Source: Lachnospiraceae bacterium
GTDB lineage: Bacteria; Bacillota; Clostridia; Lachnospirales; Lachnospiraceae
Reading direction: 5' to 3'
Assembly: GCA_900757195.1 (NCBI GenBank)
Contig: CAAEMZ010000035.1
Coordinates: 29,340-93,339 of the forward strand
DNA length: 64,000 nt
Shown: piece by piece, positions 54,056-61,441 of the stretch
How positions within the stretch are numbered: position 1 is the stretch's first letter
Layout of the letters: every line of letters begins with the position of its first letter
Program-made: the position numbers and the translations under genes
The notes under the pieces: generated by a model
Database searches by the model: none
Told to the model about the DNA's origin: nothing
What the model saw: only the letters and a program-made list of their open reading frames with translations

Positions 54056-54556
54056 TTAATCAGAGTTTAAAAGTTCGGCTTTTAACATATATTTTGTGCT
54101 TCCGTCAGATAATTCAGATTCATCATAGGTAAATCCCCAGTCCTTATAATTATATTTTGTACTCACTGTATGTTCGCCATTTTTTAGTGAATCCAATATT
54201 GTTGCAACATCATCAGTAGATATTCCTGAGTCAGCACAAGACATCATTGTTTTAAACACATTAACAAGATTGTCATTTGTAATGTTTTCATCTGTATATG
54301 TGAAAAACAAACCCGTTGAACTATTCGAAATTCTTAAATTAACACCATTTACATTAATAAAGGTTTGATAAGAAAAATCTTGCGATACCTCATTTTCGGC
54401 GATTTTTATGTCTGCAACTTCATTGTAGTTAGAAATCAAAGTGTTGATAACATCGTCATCATGATATAAGTTTTTTGATTTACCGTCACTTCCCTGACAT
54501 CCAAAGAGAAATATCATACTAAATATCAAAGCAGAAATTAAAAATAGTTTTTTCAT
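54056..54556 (-). CDS. Prophage lipoprotein
   Basis: A 166-residue protein with signal peptide and lipobox LFGC (acylated Cys20). The mature part is mainly polar and strand-rich with no recognised domain. GGATGTAC precedes the ATG on the - strand, a weak ribosome site. It lies between the repressor and the zinc-ribbon protein and is read with them, so it is probably made in the lysogen and could serve in superinfection exclusion. Confidence 0.7.
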   Translation of the reverse strand: MKKLFLISALIFSMIFLFGCQGSDGKSKNLYHDDDVINTLISNYNEVADIKIAENEVSQDFSYQTFINVNGVNLRISNSSTGLFFTYTDENITNDNLVNVFKTMMSCADSGISTDDVATILDSLKNGEHTVSTKYNYKDWGFTYDESELSDGSTKYMLKAELLNSD

Positions 54557-54584
54557 TTAAAGTACATCCTTTGTAAAAATAGAT

Positions 54585-55223
54585 TTAGAATTTTCCTCTT
54601 AATTCAACTACTTTACCGATAATCTTTACAGGCTTATTTTCTATTTCTTTATTGCTGAAAAACATCGGTTCGTAGCTTGGGTTGTTTGATACGAGTTCTA
54701 TGCCGTCTCTATATTTTCTGAGGCGTTTGCAGGTTGCGGTATCACCATTTACAGTTGCGATAACAATATCGCCTGATTCGGCATCGTTTTGCTGTCGCAC
54801 AATAACAACATCGCCTTCGCACATACGAGGCTCCATACTATCACCGCGAATTTTTAAACCGAAGAAATTTCCTGTTTTTGCCATTTCTTCCGTAATTTCC
54901 TCAGTATCTATAATATCTTCGATAGCTTCAATTGGTATTCCGGCAGCTACTTGGCCGAGAACATTGATAACTATTCCTTTTCTTGTTTTTTTACCGTATA
55001 AATTTGATTTATCATCAATCAAATCGGATTTCCCTATGCCAAAATAATCAGCTATTGCTTGAACTTTTCCCATGCGTGGCATTATTTTTCCGACACACCA
55101 TGTGTTAAAAGTTGTTGGGCTTATTCCTAAATCTGCTGCGATTTCTTTTTGTTGTTTTCCAGAATTAGAAATGTAATAACCGAGATTTTTTGAAAAAATT
55201 CTTTTTTGTTCTTCATCAGTCAT
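54585..55223 (-). CDS. CI/LexA-like phage repressor (HTH plus S24 peptidase)
   Basis: A 212-residue repressor. ATG (complement of 55221-55223) follows ATAGGAGGT. Residues 8-60 are a helix-turn-helix (QQKEIAADLGISPTTFNTW). The C-terminal S24 domain has cleavage site Ala94-Gly95 (QVAAGIP), nucleophile Ser129 (GDSMEP) and Lys166 (ATCKRLR), so it should self-cleave upon RecA activation. It faces the Cro-like gene across a 137-base control region with operators. Confidence 0.94.
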   Translation of the reverse strand: MTDEEQKRIFSKNLGYYISNSGKQQKEIAADLGISPTTFNTWCVGKIMPRMGKVQAIADYFGIGKSDLIDDKSNLYGKKTRKGIVINVLGQVAAGIPIEAIEDIIDTEEITEEMAKTGNFFGLKIRGDSMEPRMCEGDVVIVRQQNDAESGDIVIATVNGDTATCKRLRKYRDGIELVSNNPSYEPMFFSNKEIENKPVKIIGKVVELRGKF

Positions 55224-55244
55224 TTGAGCACCTCCTATAATGCG

Positions 55245-55273
55245 AGTATACAATAAAATCGTATTAAAATCAA
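55245..55273 (-). promoter_or_regulatory. Repressor promoter (leftward)
   Basis: On the - strand TTGATT (55268-55273) and TATACT (55245-55250) are 17 bases apart. A half operator AATCCTAAAA begins at 55278, just upstream of this -35. Confidence 0.7.
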
Positions 55274-55302
55274 TAAAAATCCTAAAAAATTATAATTATA
55301 TA

Positions 55303-55331
55303 TTGACAATCCTAAAATATAGGATTATAAT
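55303..55331 (+). promoter_or_regulatory. Early lytic promoter with operator O1
   Basis: TTGACA (55303-55308), 17-base spacer, TATAAT (55326-55331). The 19-bp operator AATCCTAAAATATAGGATT fills 55308-55326, so bound repressor blocks the promoter. Confidence 0.88.
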
Positions 55332-55360
55332 GTGGATAAGTTAAAAATGGAGGTGAGAAA

Positions 55361-55567
55361 GTGAGGGAACTTAAAATATCCATTGCTGCAGCTAGAGTGA
55401 ATTCGAAATTGAATCAGCGTGAATTTGCTGAGAAAATAGGCGTTTCTCTGGCTACAGTGACGAATTGGGAAAAAGGAAAGACGGAGCCGGATGCAAGTCA
55501 ATTAAGGGAAATCAGCCGGCTTTCAGGAATTCCTATGGACTATATTTTTATACCTAAAGAATCCTAA
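55361..55567 (+). CDS. Cro-like/XRE DNA-binding protein
   Basis: A 68-residue helix-turn-helix protein (LNQREFAEKIGVSLATVTNWEKGKTEPD). The GTG start at 55361 follows GGAGGTGAG. As first gene of the rightward operon opposite the repressor it takes the place of Cro. Its last codons and stop lie inside a second exact copy of the operator at 55560-55578. Confidence 0.9.
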   Translation: MRELKISIAAARVNSKLNQREFAEKIGVSLATVTNWEKGKTEPDASQLREISRLSGIPMDYIFIPKES

Positions 55568-55578
55568 AATATAGGATT
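55560..55578. promoter_or_regulatory. Operator O2 overlapping the cro-like stop codon
   Basis: AATCCTAAAATATAGGATT is identical over 19 bases to O1 at 55308-55326, 252 bases away. No good promoter is seen around it, so it may act through looping or as a roadblock. Confidence 0.75.
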
Positions 55579-55620
55579 ATTCGTGAAGGAGACTTGAAGA
55601 TGAAGGAGGCATGATGGGAA

Positions 55621-55767
55621 ATGAAAGAATCTTCGTATGACCCGTACAGAGAACAGAAAAGATTAGAAAAAATATGGAGAATTCTTTTTGATTGGGTAAT
55701 ACCACCGATAGTCAGCATTGTGGTTTCAATACTGACAGTTTTGATGGTATTGAAATTTAAAGGATAG
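55621..55767 (+). CDS. Small membrane protein (48 residues)
   Basis: A short gene starting at ATG 55621 with AAGGAGG eleven bases upstream. The product has a charged N-terminal half and one hydrophobic helix (WVIPPIVSIVVSILTVLMVL) ending LKFKG. It precedes the next gene by 11 bases. Function unknown; small membrane proteins at this place are common in phages. Confidence 0.65.
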   Translation: MKESSYDPYREQKRLEKIWRILFDWVIPPIVSIVVSILTVLMVLKFKG

Positions 55768-55778
55768 GAGGTGTGAGC

Positions 55779-56090
55779 GTGAATAAACCAAATTTCATGA
55801 CTCTATTTCAAGATGACGACAAAAAAAGCAATACATATGGAGCATTGCGAATTAGTACAGACGGGATAGAGGCGGCAAATCAGAAAGATGAATTTGGTCG
55901 ATGGCTTTATGAGCCTCATGGAACAATAAGGGACATGGTGTTAGTCATTGGATTAATATATGGAAAAAATAAAGAAAAACGGGCAAGTGATTTTTCGGGA
56001 AAAAAAGCGGTACAAATGAATTTATCAATATGCACCGCAATCCTTTTGTTATCTATGGCATTAGTCGCACTAGTACTGGTGAGTTGTTAA
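55779..56090 (+). CDS. Small phage protein with C-terminal membrane helix
   Basis: A 103-residue protein. GTG 55779 is preferred over GTG 55773, which overlaps the GGAGG. The first 75 residues are polar (ALRISTDGIEAANQKDEFG), and the last 25 form a hydrophobic helix. Not recognised. Its end overlaps an opposite-strand gene by 38 bases. Confidence 0.6.
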   Translation: MNKPNFMTLFQDDDKKSNTYGALRISTDGIEAANQKDEFGRWLYEPHGTIRDMVLVIGLIYGKNKEKRASDFSGKKAVQMNLSICTAILLLSMALVALVLVSC

Positions 56091-56496
56091 GAACTTGAAC
56101 AAGAAGACAGATTATGGAAAGAATAAGCGAAAGGGCAGAGACAATAATCGGTATAAAAGAAAAATAAAAACTCCGAAGATGTTCTTCGACATAAGACTCT
56201 CCATCAGGAAGAATAACAATTGTACAATCCGGTGTGATTAGAGGGACAGAATTTCTATTACATGCATCCTTGTAGCTCTCAAAAGAAGTGGAATTTAAGA
56301 TATTGAGTTTTGGATTCACGATGGATATGTATCCGGCTTCGAAAAGCGTAGAGAGCGCAGAAAGTGTAGTTATGGCATATTCAATACTGTCGAAAGAAAA
56401 ATGATTTTGATAATCAGTAACAGTACATGTCTTAACTTTGTAAAAATATTTTAAATAGAGAAGAAGTTTTTTACTAAGAGTTGCATTTGAATTCAT
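56053..56496 (-). CDS. Leftward membrane protein inside the early operon
   Basis: A 147-residue protein with a winged-helix-like N-terminal part (about 1-60, YQNHFSFDSIEYAITTLSALSTLFEAGYI) and one strong membrane segment near 112-135. It is read against all its neighbours and has its own AAAGGAATG site, so it is probably a moron expressed apart from the lytic genes. Immunity or exclusion is possible; not recognised. Confidence 0.6.
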   Translation of the reverse strand: MNSNATLSKKLLLYLKYFYKVKTCTVTDYQNHFSFDSIEYAITTLSALSTLFEAGYISIVNPKLNILNSTSFESYKDACNRNSVPLITPDCTIVILPDGESYVEEHLRSFYFSFIPIIVSALSLILSIICLLVQVLNNSPVLVRLMP

Positions 56497-56568
56497 AACA
56501 CCATTCCTTTCATCATTTGATAGGAAAATTATAACACAGAATTAAGAAAATCAGAAGGAGGTGCTTTT

Positions 56569-56907
56569 ATGCAGGATTCATTATCATACGTTGAGTCGAT
56601 CCGGGGCTGCCCGTACATGACTCAGGCAAAACTGGCTGCTGAATTCAGTATCAGTAAGGCCACAGTGGGATTAAGAATCAAAGAGATTGAAGAAGAAATG
56701 AAGGACGGAAGGTATTCCGATTATCCACACACGATTATCCGTGATGGAAGAATCGTTCTTATCAATCAGTTGGTATTTGTCGATTATATGACATATCGTC
56801 GGCAGTTACTGGACCGGAACGCGAGAAAATATGTTCCGGAGTATGAGCCGGATAAGATTGTCCGTGAACTTGGATGGAACAACCGTATTGTAAGCGAGGC
56901 TGTTTAG
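56569..56907 (+). CDS. Phage helix-turn-helix protein
   Basis: A 112-residue protein with a winged-helix DNA-binding region (MTQAKLAAEFSISKATVGLRIKEIEEEM, about residues 17-44). AGGAGGTG is upstream. Likely an early phage regulator or replication accessory; similar proteins occur in Clostridiales prophages. Confidence 0.7.
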   Translation: MQDSLSYVESIRGCPYMTQAKLAAEFSISKATVGLRIKEIEEEMKDGRYSDYPHTIIRDGRIVLINQLVFVDYMTYRRQLLDRNARKYVPEYEPDKIVRELGWNNRIVSEAV

Positions 56908-56920
56908 GGGGGATGAAGCT

Positions 56921-57187
56921 TTGAAACAAAAGATCATCGGCCTGGTATCGGGTCTGGCCTTGTTCGGCGGCTTCGTGGCAGCAGGTATCCTGTCCGCGGG
57001 AGAACCAACATTGCTGCAGTGTATGGCGCTTGGAGCAGTCGCACTGATCGGCGGCGCCGGAGCATTTTATACATGCTGGGCCGATAATGAAAAAGCCCCT
57101 GACGAGCGGCAACTCAGTCAAGGGGCAGATAGAAAAATATTCAATTTTATTTTAACAGAGGAGGCCGAAAATGGCAAGGATTTATAA
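56921..57187 (+). CDS. Small two-helix membrane protein
   Basis: An 88-residue protein with two hydrophobic stretches (about 4-26 and 34-54) and a polar tail. The TTG start at 56921 follows GGGGGGATG. It overlaps the next gene by 17 bases. Function unknown. Confidence 0.6.
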   Translation: MKQKIIGLVSGLALFGGFVAAGILSAGEPTLLQCMALGAVALIGGAGAFYTCWADNEKAPDERQLSQGADRKIFNFILTEEAENGKDL

Positions 57188-57353
57188 TCTCAGCGGAAAG
57201 CTGAATGATGATGACCGGCAAACACTGGCCGCCTTGTTGTATAAGGCAGGTTATAAAGTATGGCCTGGGAAGGAACAGCTGGAAGGTCGAAAGACAAACA
57301 CACTGTTTACCGAATTTGAACCGGTAGGGAAGGAGAAAAATGATGGGCGTTGA
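57171..57353 (+). CDS. Small phage protein (60 residues)
   Basis: A short soluble protein (ARIYNLSGKLNDDDRQTLAALLYKAGY) with GGAGG upstream of ATG 57171. Part of an overlapping chain of small early genes. Not recognised. Confidence 0.6.
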   Translation: MARIYNLSGKLNDDDRQTLAALLYKAGYKVWPGKEQLEGRKTNTLFTEFEPVGKEKNDGR

Positions 57354-57558
57354 CGGAGAATTAATTACGATTCCATTTGATATGTATTTGGATTTAGTCA
57401 GAGATTCATCAGATTTAAAGGCTGTAAGAGCAGTTTTGCTAAACAGCAGTTATGGAAACGATGCGATTGAAACCGTAAAAAATATTTGTGGGATTTATTT
57501 GGAGGAGTTAAAACGGGATGAAGGATTTGAGCAACGGCGATTCTGTCAGCATTTGTAA
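57340..57558 (+). CDS. Small phage protein (72 residues)
   Basis: Starts at ATG 57340 (or 57343) with AAGGAG upstream, overlapping the gene before by 14 bases. Acidic, helical, with FDMYLDLVRDSSDLKAVRAVL. Not recognised. Confidence 0.55.
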   Translation: MMGVDGELITIPFDMYLDLVRDSSDLKAVRAVLLNSSYGNDAIETVKNICGIYLEELKRDEGFEQRRFCQHL

Positions 57559-57724
57559 AACAATCAATATTCTTCTGCAAGTAATGAAGGACAGAGGACA
57601 TTATATTTTAGATGGTGAGAATCCAGATTGCTTATTAAATGAAATTTCATACGATCCAGATAGAGATGAGCTGTATTTTTCTTGTTTGGATGTGGAGGAT
57701 GTGAGGTGTAAAAAGTGTCAATAA
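57518..57724 (+). CDS. Small phage protein (68 residues)
   Basis: ATG 57518 follows GGAGG at distance and overlaps the preceding gene by 41 bases. The C-terminus has CLDVEDVRCKKCQ, which might bind metal. Not recognised; overlaps the ERF gene by 10 bases. Confidence 0.5.
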   Translation: MKDLSNGDSVSICKTINILLQVMKDRGHYILDGENPDCLLNEISYDPDRDELYFSCLDVEDVRCKKCQ

Positions 57725-58332
57725 TTGAGAAATTGCAATTAATTCAGCAGGAATTAATTGCGCCGAAAAATCAGTATAACAGTTTTGGAAAGTATAATTA
57801 CCGAAGCTGTGAGGATATTCTCGAAGGGTTGAAACCTTGCCTAAAAAAAGTCAAAGCGGCGGTAACCGTTTCGGATACGATTGAAATGGTTGGCAACAGG
57901 TATTATGTGAAGGCTACGGCGACATTATTTGATTCTGAGAGTAATGAAAGTGTATCTAATACAGCTTATGCCAGGGAAGATGACAGTAAAAAAGGGATGG
58001 ATGCATCCCAGATAACAGGGTCAACATCTTCTTATGCGAGAAAATATGCATTGAATGGATTATTTTGTATTGATGATGTTAAAGATGCAGACTCAAGGGA
58101 TAATCGCCAAAAAGAGGCGGAGAAGCAGCACAAAGAAGAAAAAGAAATGAAAGATGCAGAAAACATGATGATTTCTGCAATTAAAGTGCAGGCGTTGGCG
58201 GCAAGATGTGAAAAAGACAAAGTGGATATAGGGAAAATATTGATGCTTTATAAGGTAAATCGTTTAGAAGATTTGACTGAGAAAAAATATTCTCACATTA
58301 ATATCCACTGGGAAGATATAAAGAAAGCGTGA
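57715..58332 (+). CDS. erf: ERF-family single-strand annealing protein
   Basis: A 205-residue phage recombinase of the ERF superfamily, which anneals complementary single strands during recombination and replication. The conserved region runs about 1-125: KLQLIQQELIAPKNQYNSFG, YNYRSCEDILEGLKP, GSTSSYARKYALNGLFCIDD. The C-terminal part is a charged helix. GTG 57715 follows GAGGTG. Confidence 0.92.
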   Translation: MSIIEKLQLIQQELIAPKNQYNSFGKYNYRSCEDILEGLKPCLKKVKAAVTVSDTIEMVGNRYYVKATATLFDSESNESVSNTAYAREDDSKKGMDASQITGSTSSYARKYALNGLFCIDDVKDADSRDNRQKEAEKQHKEEKEMKDAENMMISAIKVQALAARCEKDKVDIGKILMLYKVNRLEDLTEKKYSHINIHWEDIKKA

Positions 58333-58336
58333 TTAT

Positions 58337-58882
58337 ATGGATTACACAGGGAAGATTCATGGGATAAATATTGATATTATAGACCGGAAACCTGTGATAT
58401 CTGTAAAAGTCAATGAAGATATCACAGATGGTCTTCGGAAGCTTGTTGAATGTGAGAATATAGACATTATTTTGAAAAAGCACCGGAATAAGCGGTCATT
58501 GGATGCAAATGCCTATTTTCATGTCCTTTGTGGCAAAATAGCAGAGGTTCTTGAAATATCCAAACCAAGGTGCAAGAACATTCTTATTGGAAGGTATGGT
58601 CAACCGGAACTTCTGGAAAATGGCGCCCCGGCAGTTTTGAAGAGTAATATACCGATTTCCTTTATGCTTGAACAGGAAACTTTGCACTGTATGCCTTGCG
58701 GAGAAAAAGAAGAAAACGGTGTTGAATTGACTTTTTACCGGGTATATCGCGGCTCCCATACATACGATACAAAAGAAATGAGTGTCTTAATTGATGGGAC
58801 CGTTCAGGAGGCGAAGGATATCGGTGTAGAGACGATGCCGCCGGATGAGATCACCCACATGAAAGAGGTGTGGGGTGTATGA
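58337..58882 (+). CDS. NinB-like phage recombination protein
   Basis: A 181-residue protein whose centre (KKHRNKRSLDANAYFHVLCGKIAEVLEIS) matches NinB-like proteins of Firmicutes phages, thought to help RecA-independent recombination. It lies between the ERF and RusA-type genes, which supports that reading. The stop overlaps the next ATG (ATGA at 58879). Confidence 0.65.
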   Translation: MDYTGKIHGINIDIIDRKPVISVKVNEDITDGLRKLVECENIDIILKKHRNKRSLDANAYFHVLCGKIAEVLEISKPRCKNILIGRYGQPELLENGAPAVLKSNIPISFMLEQETLHCMPCGEKEENGVELTFYRVYRGSHTYDTKEMSVLIDGTVQEAKDIGVETMPPDEITHMKEVWGV

Positions 58883-59175
58883 AACGGTTGTGGAGTATTT
58901 TTACAGAGGATATGGATTCGTGTATGTTCACAGGGGCGATGCCTGTTGAACGTCATCATGTGTTTGAAGGTCGTCCAAGACGCAAGAAGTGTGAGAAATA
59001 CGGATTTATAGCGCCATTGAGACCGGACCTTCATCCGAATGGTGTGTATTTCAAAAGAACCGAAGAAAACCTGAAAATCGATGGATATCTTAAGAAAGAA
59101 TGTCAGAAGTATTATGAAGAACACTATGGAACCCGAGAGGATTTCCGGCGTGAATTTATGCGGAGTTACTTATAA
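58879..59175 (+). CDS. HNH-like phage protein
   Basis: A 98-residue protein. DSCMFTGAMPVERHHVFEGRPRR contains a paired-His segment like that of small HNH-type phage proteins, followed by GFIAPLRPDLHPNG. It starts by ATGA overlap with the previous gene. Nuclease activity is possible but the HNH motif is incomplete by eye. Confidence 0.6.
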   Translation: MKRLWSIFTEDMDSCMFTGAMPVERHHVFEGRPRRKKCEKYGFIAPLRPDLHPNGVYFKRTEENLKIDGYLKKECQKYYEEHYGTREDFRREFMRSYL

Positions 59176-59256
59176 CAGTCGTGTCTAATGTGGCTGCTGT
59201 TTATAACATATCACAAATACACATGGGCGGCTTCGGCTGCCCGGAAAGGGGCGGTG

Positions 59257-59628
59257 ATGGAGTACAGATTTATAATCCCTGGCCGTCTGGACAATCTCAA
59301 TGATTATATATCTGCTGAACGGTCGAACCGGTATAAAGGTGCAAAAATGAAAAGCACAAATCAGAATCATGCTTTTCAGGAAGCCTGCATACAGCTTGGT
59401 GACATACATATCAAAAAGCCGGTAAAGATGGTTTACCGATGGTATGAAAAGGACCGGCGGCGGGATTTAGATAACATATCATCCTTTGGACGGAAGGTGA
59501 TTCAGGATGCTTTGGTAGAAGCCGGAATCCTTCCGGATGACGGATGGAAATATATCAAAGGATTCACCGATGAATTCTATGTGGATAAGAAGTATCCGAG
59601 AATCGAGGTGACGATAATCGAATTATGA
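59257..59628 (+). CDS. rusA: RusA-family Holliday junction resolvase
   Basis: A 123-residue endonuclease resolving four-way junctions in phage DNA. KDRRRDLDNISSFGRKVIQDAL (two Asp residues of the active site) and AGILPDDGWKYIKGF are the family core. ATG 59257 follows AAAGGGG. A GGGCGGC-TTCG-GCTGCCC hairpin lies just upstream (59225-59242). It overlaps the next gene by ATGA at 59625. Confidence 0.92.
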   Translation: MEYRFIIPGRLDNLNDYISAERSNRYKGAKMKSTNQNHAFQEACIQLGDIHIKKPVKMVYRWYEKDRRRDLDNISSFGRKVIQDALVEAGILPDDGWKYIKGFTDEFYVDKKYPRIEVTIIEL

Positions 59629-60335
59629 CATATTTGGATCTGCTCAATGGGTTCCACGATTTGTTAATGCGCAGCCAGGTTTCCAAAAACGGACAGTTGT
59701 TGTATCACACACTTTTAATGATAAACAACAAATCTAGTTGGTCGGACTGGTTCCAGAGGACAAATGTAAGCTTATACGCCATGATGGGAATGAGCGAGAA
59801 GGGCCTGATAGAAGCAAGGAAAGAATTAAAAGAACTTGGGATTATTGATTATATACCAAGTAGAAAAAAAGGTCAGGTGACCAAATATTCTGTTTTACAC
59901 TGTAAAATATACGGTTCAAAATACAGCCTAAATGACAGTGAAAACGACAGCCTAAGTGACAGCCAAAATGCAGTAGAAACGACAGGGGAAACGACAGACA
60001 TTAAAAGACTAAAGACTAAGACAAAGACTAAGACAGATAAAAAGACTACTGACGTAGTCCAAAAAAAATTCGTTCCGCCAACGGTAGAAGCGGTCCGAGG
60101 TTATTGTCTGGAACGGAATAATGGGATTGATCCGCAGCGATTTGTTGATTTTTACAGCGCTAAAGGCTGGATGCTTGGAAAGAACAAAATGAAGGACTGG
60201 AGAGCCCGTGTGCGTACATGGGAACGCCGTCAGGAAGGAGAAGGTCATGGAAAACGAAACACTGCAGCGGATGATGGCGTTTGCAAACAACTTGCCCGAG
60301 AAGGAAATGTCTCAGAGTTTGCCGGATGGGATTGA
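59625..60335 (+). CDS. Phage replication initiator (winged helix, DnaD-like)
   Basis: A 236-residue protein. Residues 1-90 are a winged-helix DNA-binding region (TNVSLYAMMGMSEKGLIEARKELKELGIIDYIP). A low-complexity linker (about 103-150) contains NDS/SDS repeats and KTKTKTKTD, encoded by iteron-like DNA. The C-terminal part (EAVRGYCLERNNGIDPQRFVDFY, WRARVRTWERRQ) is the DnaD/DUF-type loader-binding end. The last 89 bases overlap the DnaC-like gene. Confidence 0.82.
   Translation: MTYLDLLNGFHDLLMRSQVSKNGQLLYHTLLMINNKSSWSDWFQRTNVSLYAMMGMSEKGLIEARKELKELGIIDYIPSRKKGQVTKYSVLHCKIYGSKYSLNDSENDSLSDSQNAVETTGETTDIKRLKTKTKTKTDKKTTDVVQKKFVPPTVEAVRGYCLERNNGIDPQRFVDFYSAKGWMLGKNKMKDWRARVRTWERRQEGEGHGKRNTAADDGVCKQLAREGNVSEFAGWD
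59932..60045. repeat. Iteron array inside the initiator gene, candidate phage origin
   Basis: GACAG, preceded by A-rich and C or T, recurs at 59934, 59946, 59958, 59981 and 59993, mostly 12 bases apart, with a decayed copy at 59970. It is followed by repeats of AAGACTAAGAC from about 60005 to 60035. Phage origins often lie within the initiator gene, as in lambda O. Confidence 0.6.
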
Positions 60336-61101
60336 CTGTCCTTTGTGTGGCGGTAACGGGTATGTGATGGTCCAGGACGTTTACGGCTATGAGGTTGCGA
60401 AGCCGTGCCAGTGTCTCAGCCAGAGAATCTTAAACAGCCGGATCCGGTACTGTGGTCTTCCGGAGAGCGTGAAGGATATTGCACTGAAAACGTTCAGCCT
60501 GTCTGTTTATCAAGGACCAGAGAGCAAAGCTGTGGCATCGGCTGCCTGTCAGGCGATTAAATATTATCTCGACAATTTTGAACAGATGAAAGCCGAGGGA
60601 AAGGGATTATATCTCTATTCCGGCACCAAGGGTTCCGGTAAGACCCGGATGGCAGCCAGTATTGCCAATGAGCTGATGCGAAATCATGATACATCGGTCC
60701 GGTTTGCAACATCCATCACGATTCTGGATGAAATCAAAAACAGTTGGAATGCAAAGGAGTATACCGAGCGGCAGTTACTGGATTCGTTGTTTACGGTGCC
60801 GGTGCTTATCATCGATGATTTCGGCGCTGAACGGGCCACAGAATGGGCGGGTGACCGATTCTACCAGATCATCAACGAACGGTACATCAATAACCGAGTG
60901 ACGATATTCACGAGCAATATGAGCCTGAACAGCCTGAAATACGATGACCGGATTACAAACCGGATCAAGGAACGCAACTTCTGTGTGGATTTTCCGGAGG
61001 AATCCGTCCGGGAGCATATCGCTGAAAAGAACCGCCGGGAAATGGCAGGAAGTATACGGAATGAGAGGAAAAGCGAAAGAACCGATACCAATCACTACTG
61101 A
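60247..61101 (+). CDS. DnaC-like helicase loader (AAA+)
   Basis: A 284-residue protein. ATG 60247 follows GGAAGGAGAAGG. An N-terminal zinc-like region (CPLCGGNGY...CQC, about 31-59) leads into an AAA+ ATPase with Walker A SGTKGSGKT near 126 and Walker B VLIIDDFG near 198, then a sensor TSNMSL. It loads the replicative helicase at the phage origin with the initiator encoded before it. Confidence 0.93.
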   Translation: MENETLQRMMAFANNLPEKEMSQSLPDGIDCPLCGGNGYVMVQDVYGYEVAKPCQCLSQRILNSRIRYCGLPESVKDIALKTFSLSVYQGPESKAVASAACQAIKYYLDNFEQMKAEGKGLYLYSGTKGSGKTRMAASIANELMRNHDTSVRFATSITILDEIKNSWNAKEYTERQLLDSLFTVPVLIIDDFGAERATEWAGDRFYQIINERYINNRVTIFTSNMSLNSLKYDDRITNRIKERNFCVDFPEESVREHIAEKNRREMAGSIRNERKSERTDTNHY

Positions 61102-61321
61102 AGAAATCGCTCAGGTGAGGGATGAACTGGATTTATATCAGGCCATTGATGTGTCCAGAGAAGAACCTTACAGTCGAGGCGGAAAGCATTGGTACCGGGC
61201 AAGGGTGATAGAGAAATATCGTGATTTTTTCGTTTGCGAATACCGGATTAAAGGCCGGAGAATCACGGAGAGTTTTAAATATGCACAGCTTATCTGCGGA
61301 GATGAGTTTGTGCTTGTGTAG
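61061..61321 (+). CDS. Small phage protein (86 residues)
   Basis: ATG 61061 with AGGAAG upstream, overlapping the loader gene by 41 bases. It has an N-terminal acidic helix and a strand-rich basic end (RARVIEKYRDFFVCEYRIKGRRITESFKY shows the pattern in shortened form: RVIEKY, CEYRIKGRR). Not recognised; probably a DNA-linked early protein. Confidence 0.6.
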   Translation: MRGKAKEPIPITTEEIAQVRDELDLYQAIDVSREEPYSRGGKHWYRARVIEKYRDFFVCEYRIKGRRITESFKYAQLICGDEFVLV

Positions 61322-61441
61322 AAAATAATTTTAACCGGTTGAATAAAAATATATCCCCAGTGCACAGGGAAACTGCATTAAACTATGTCATAGCATGGAT
61401 TTGTATGTAGAAGAGCTGATGAAGTAAAGGAAGGTGCTGGA

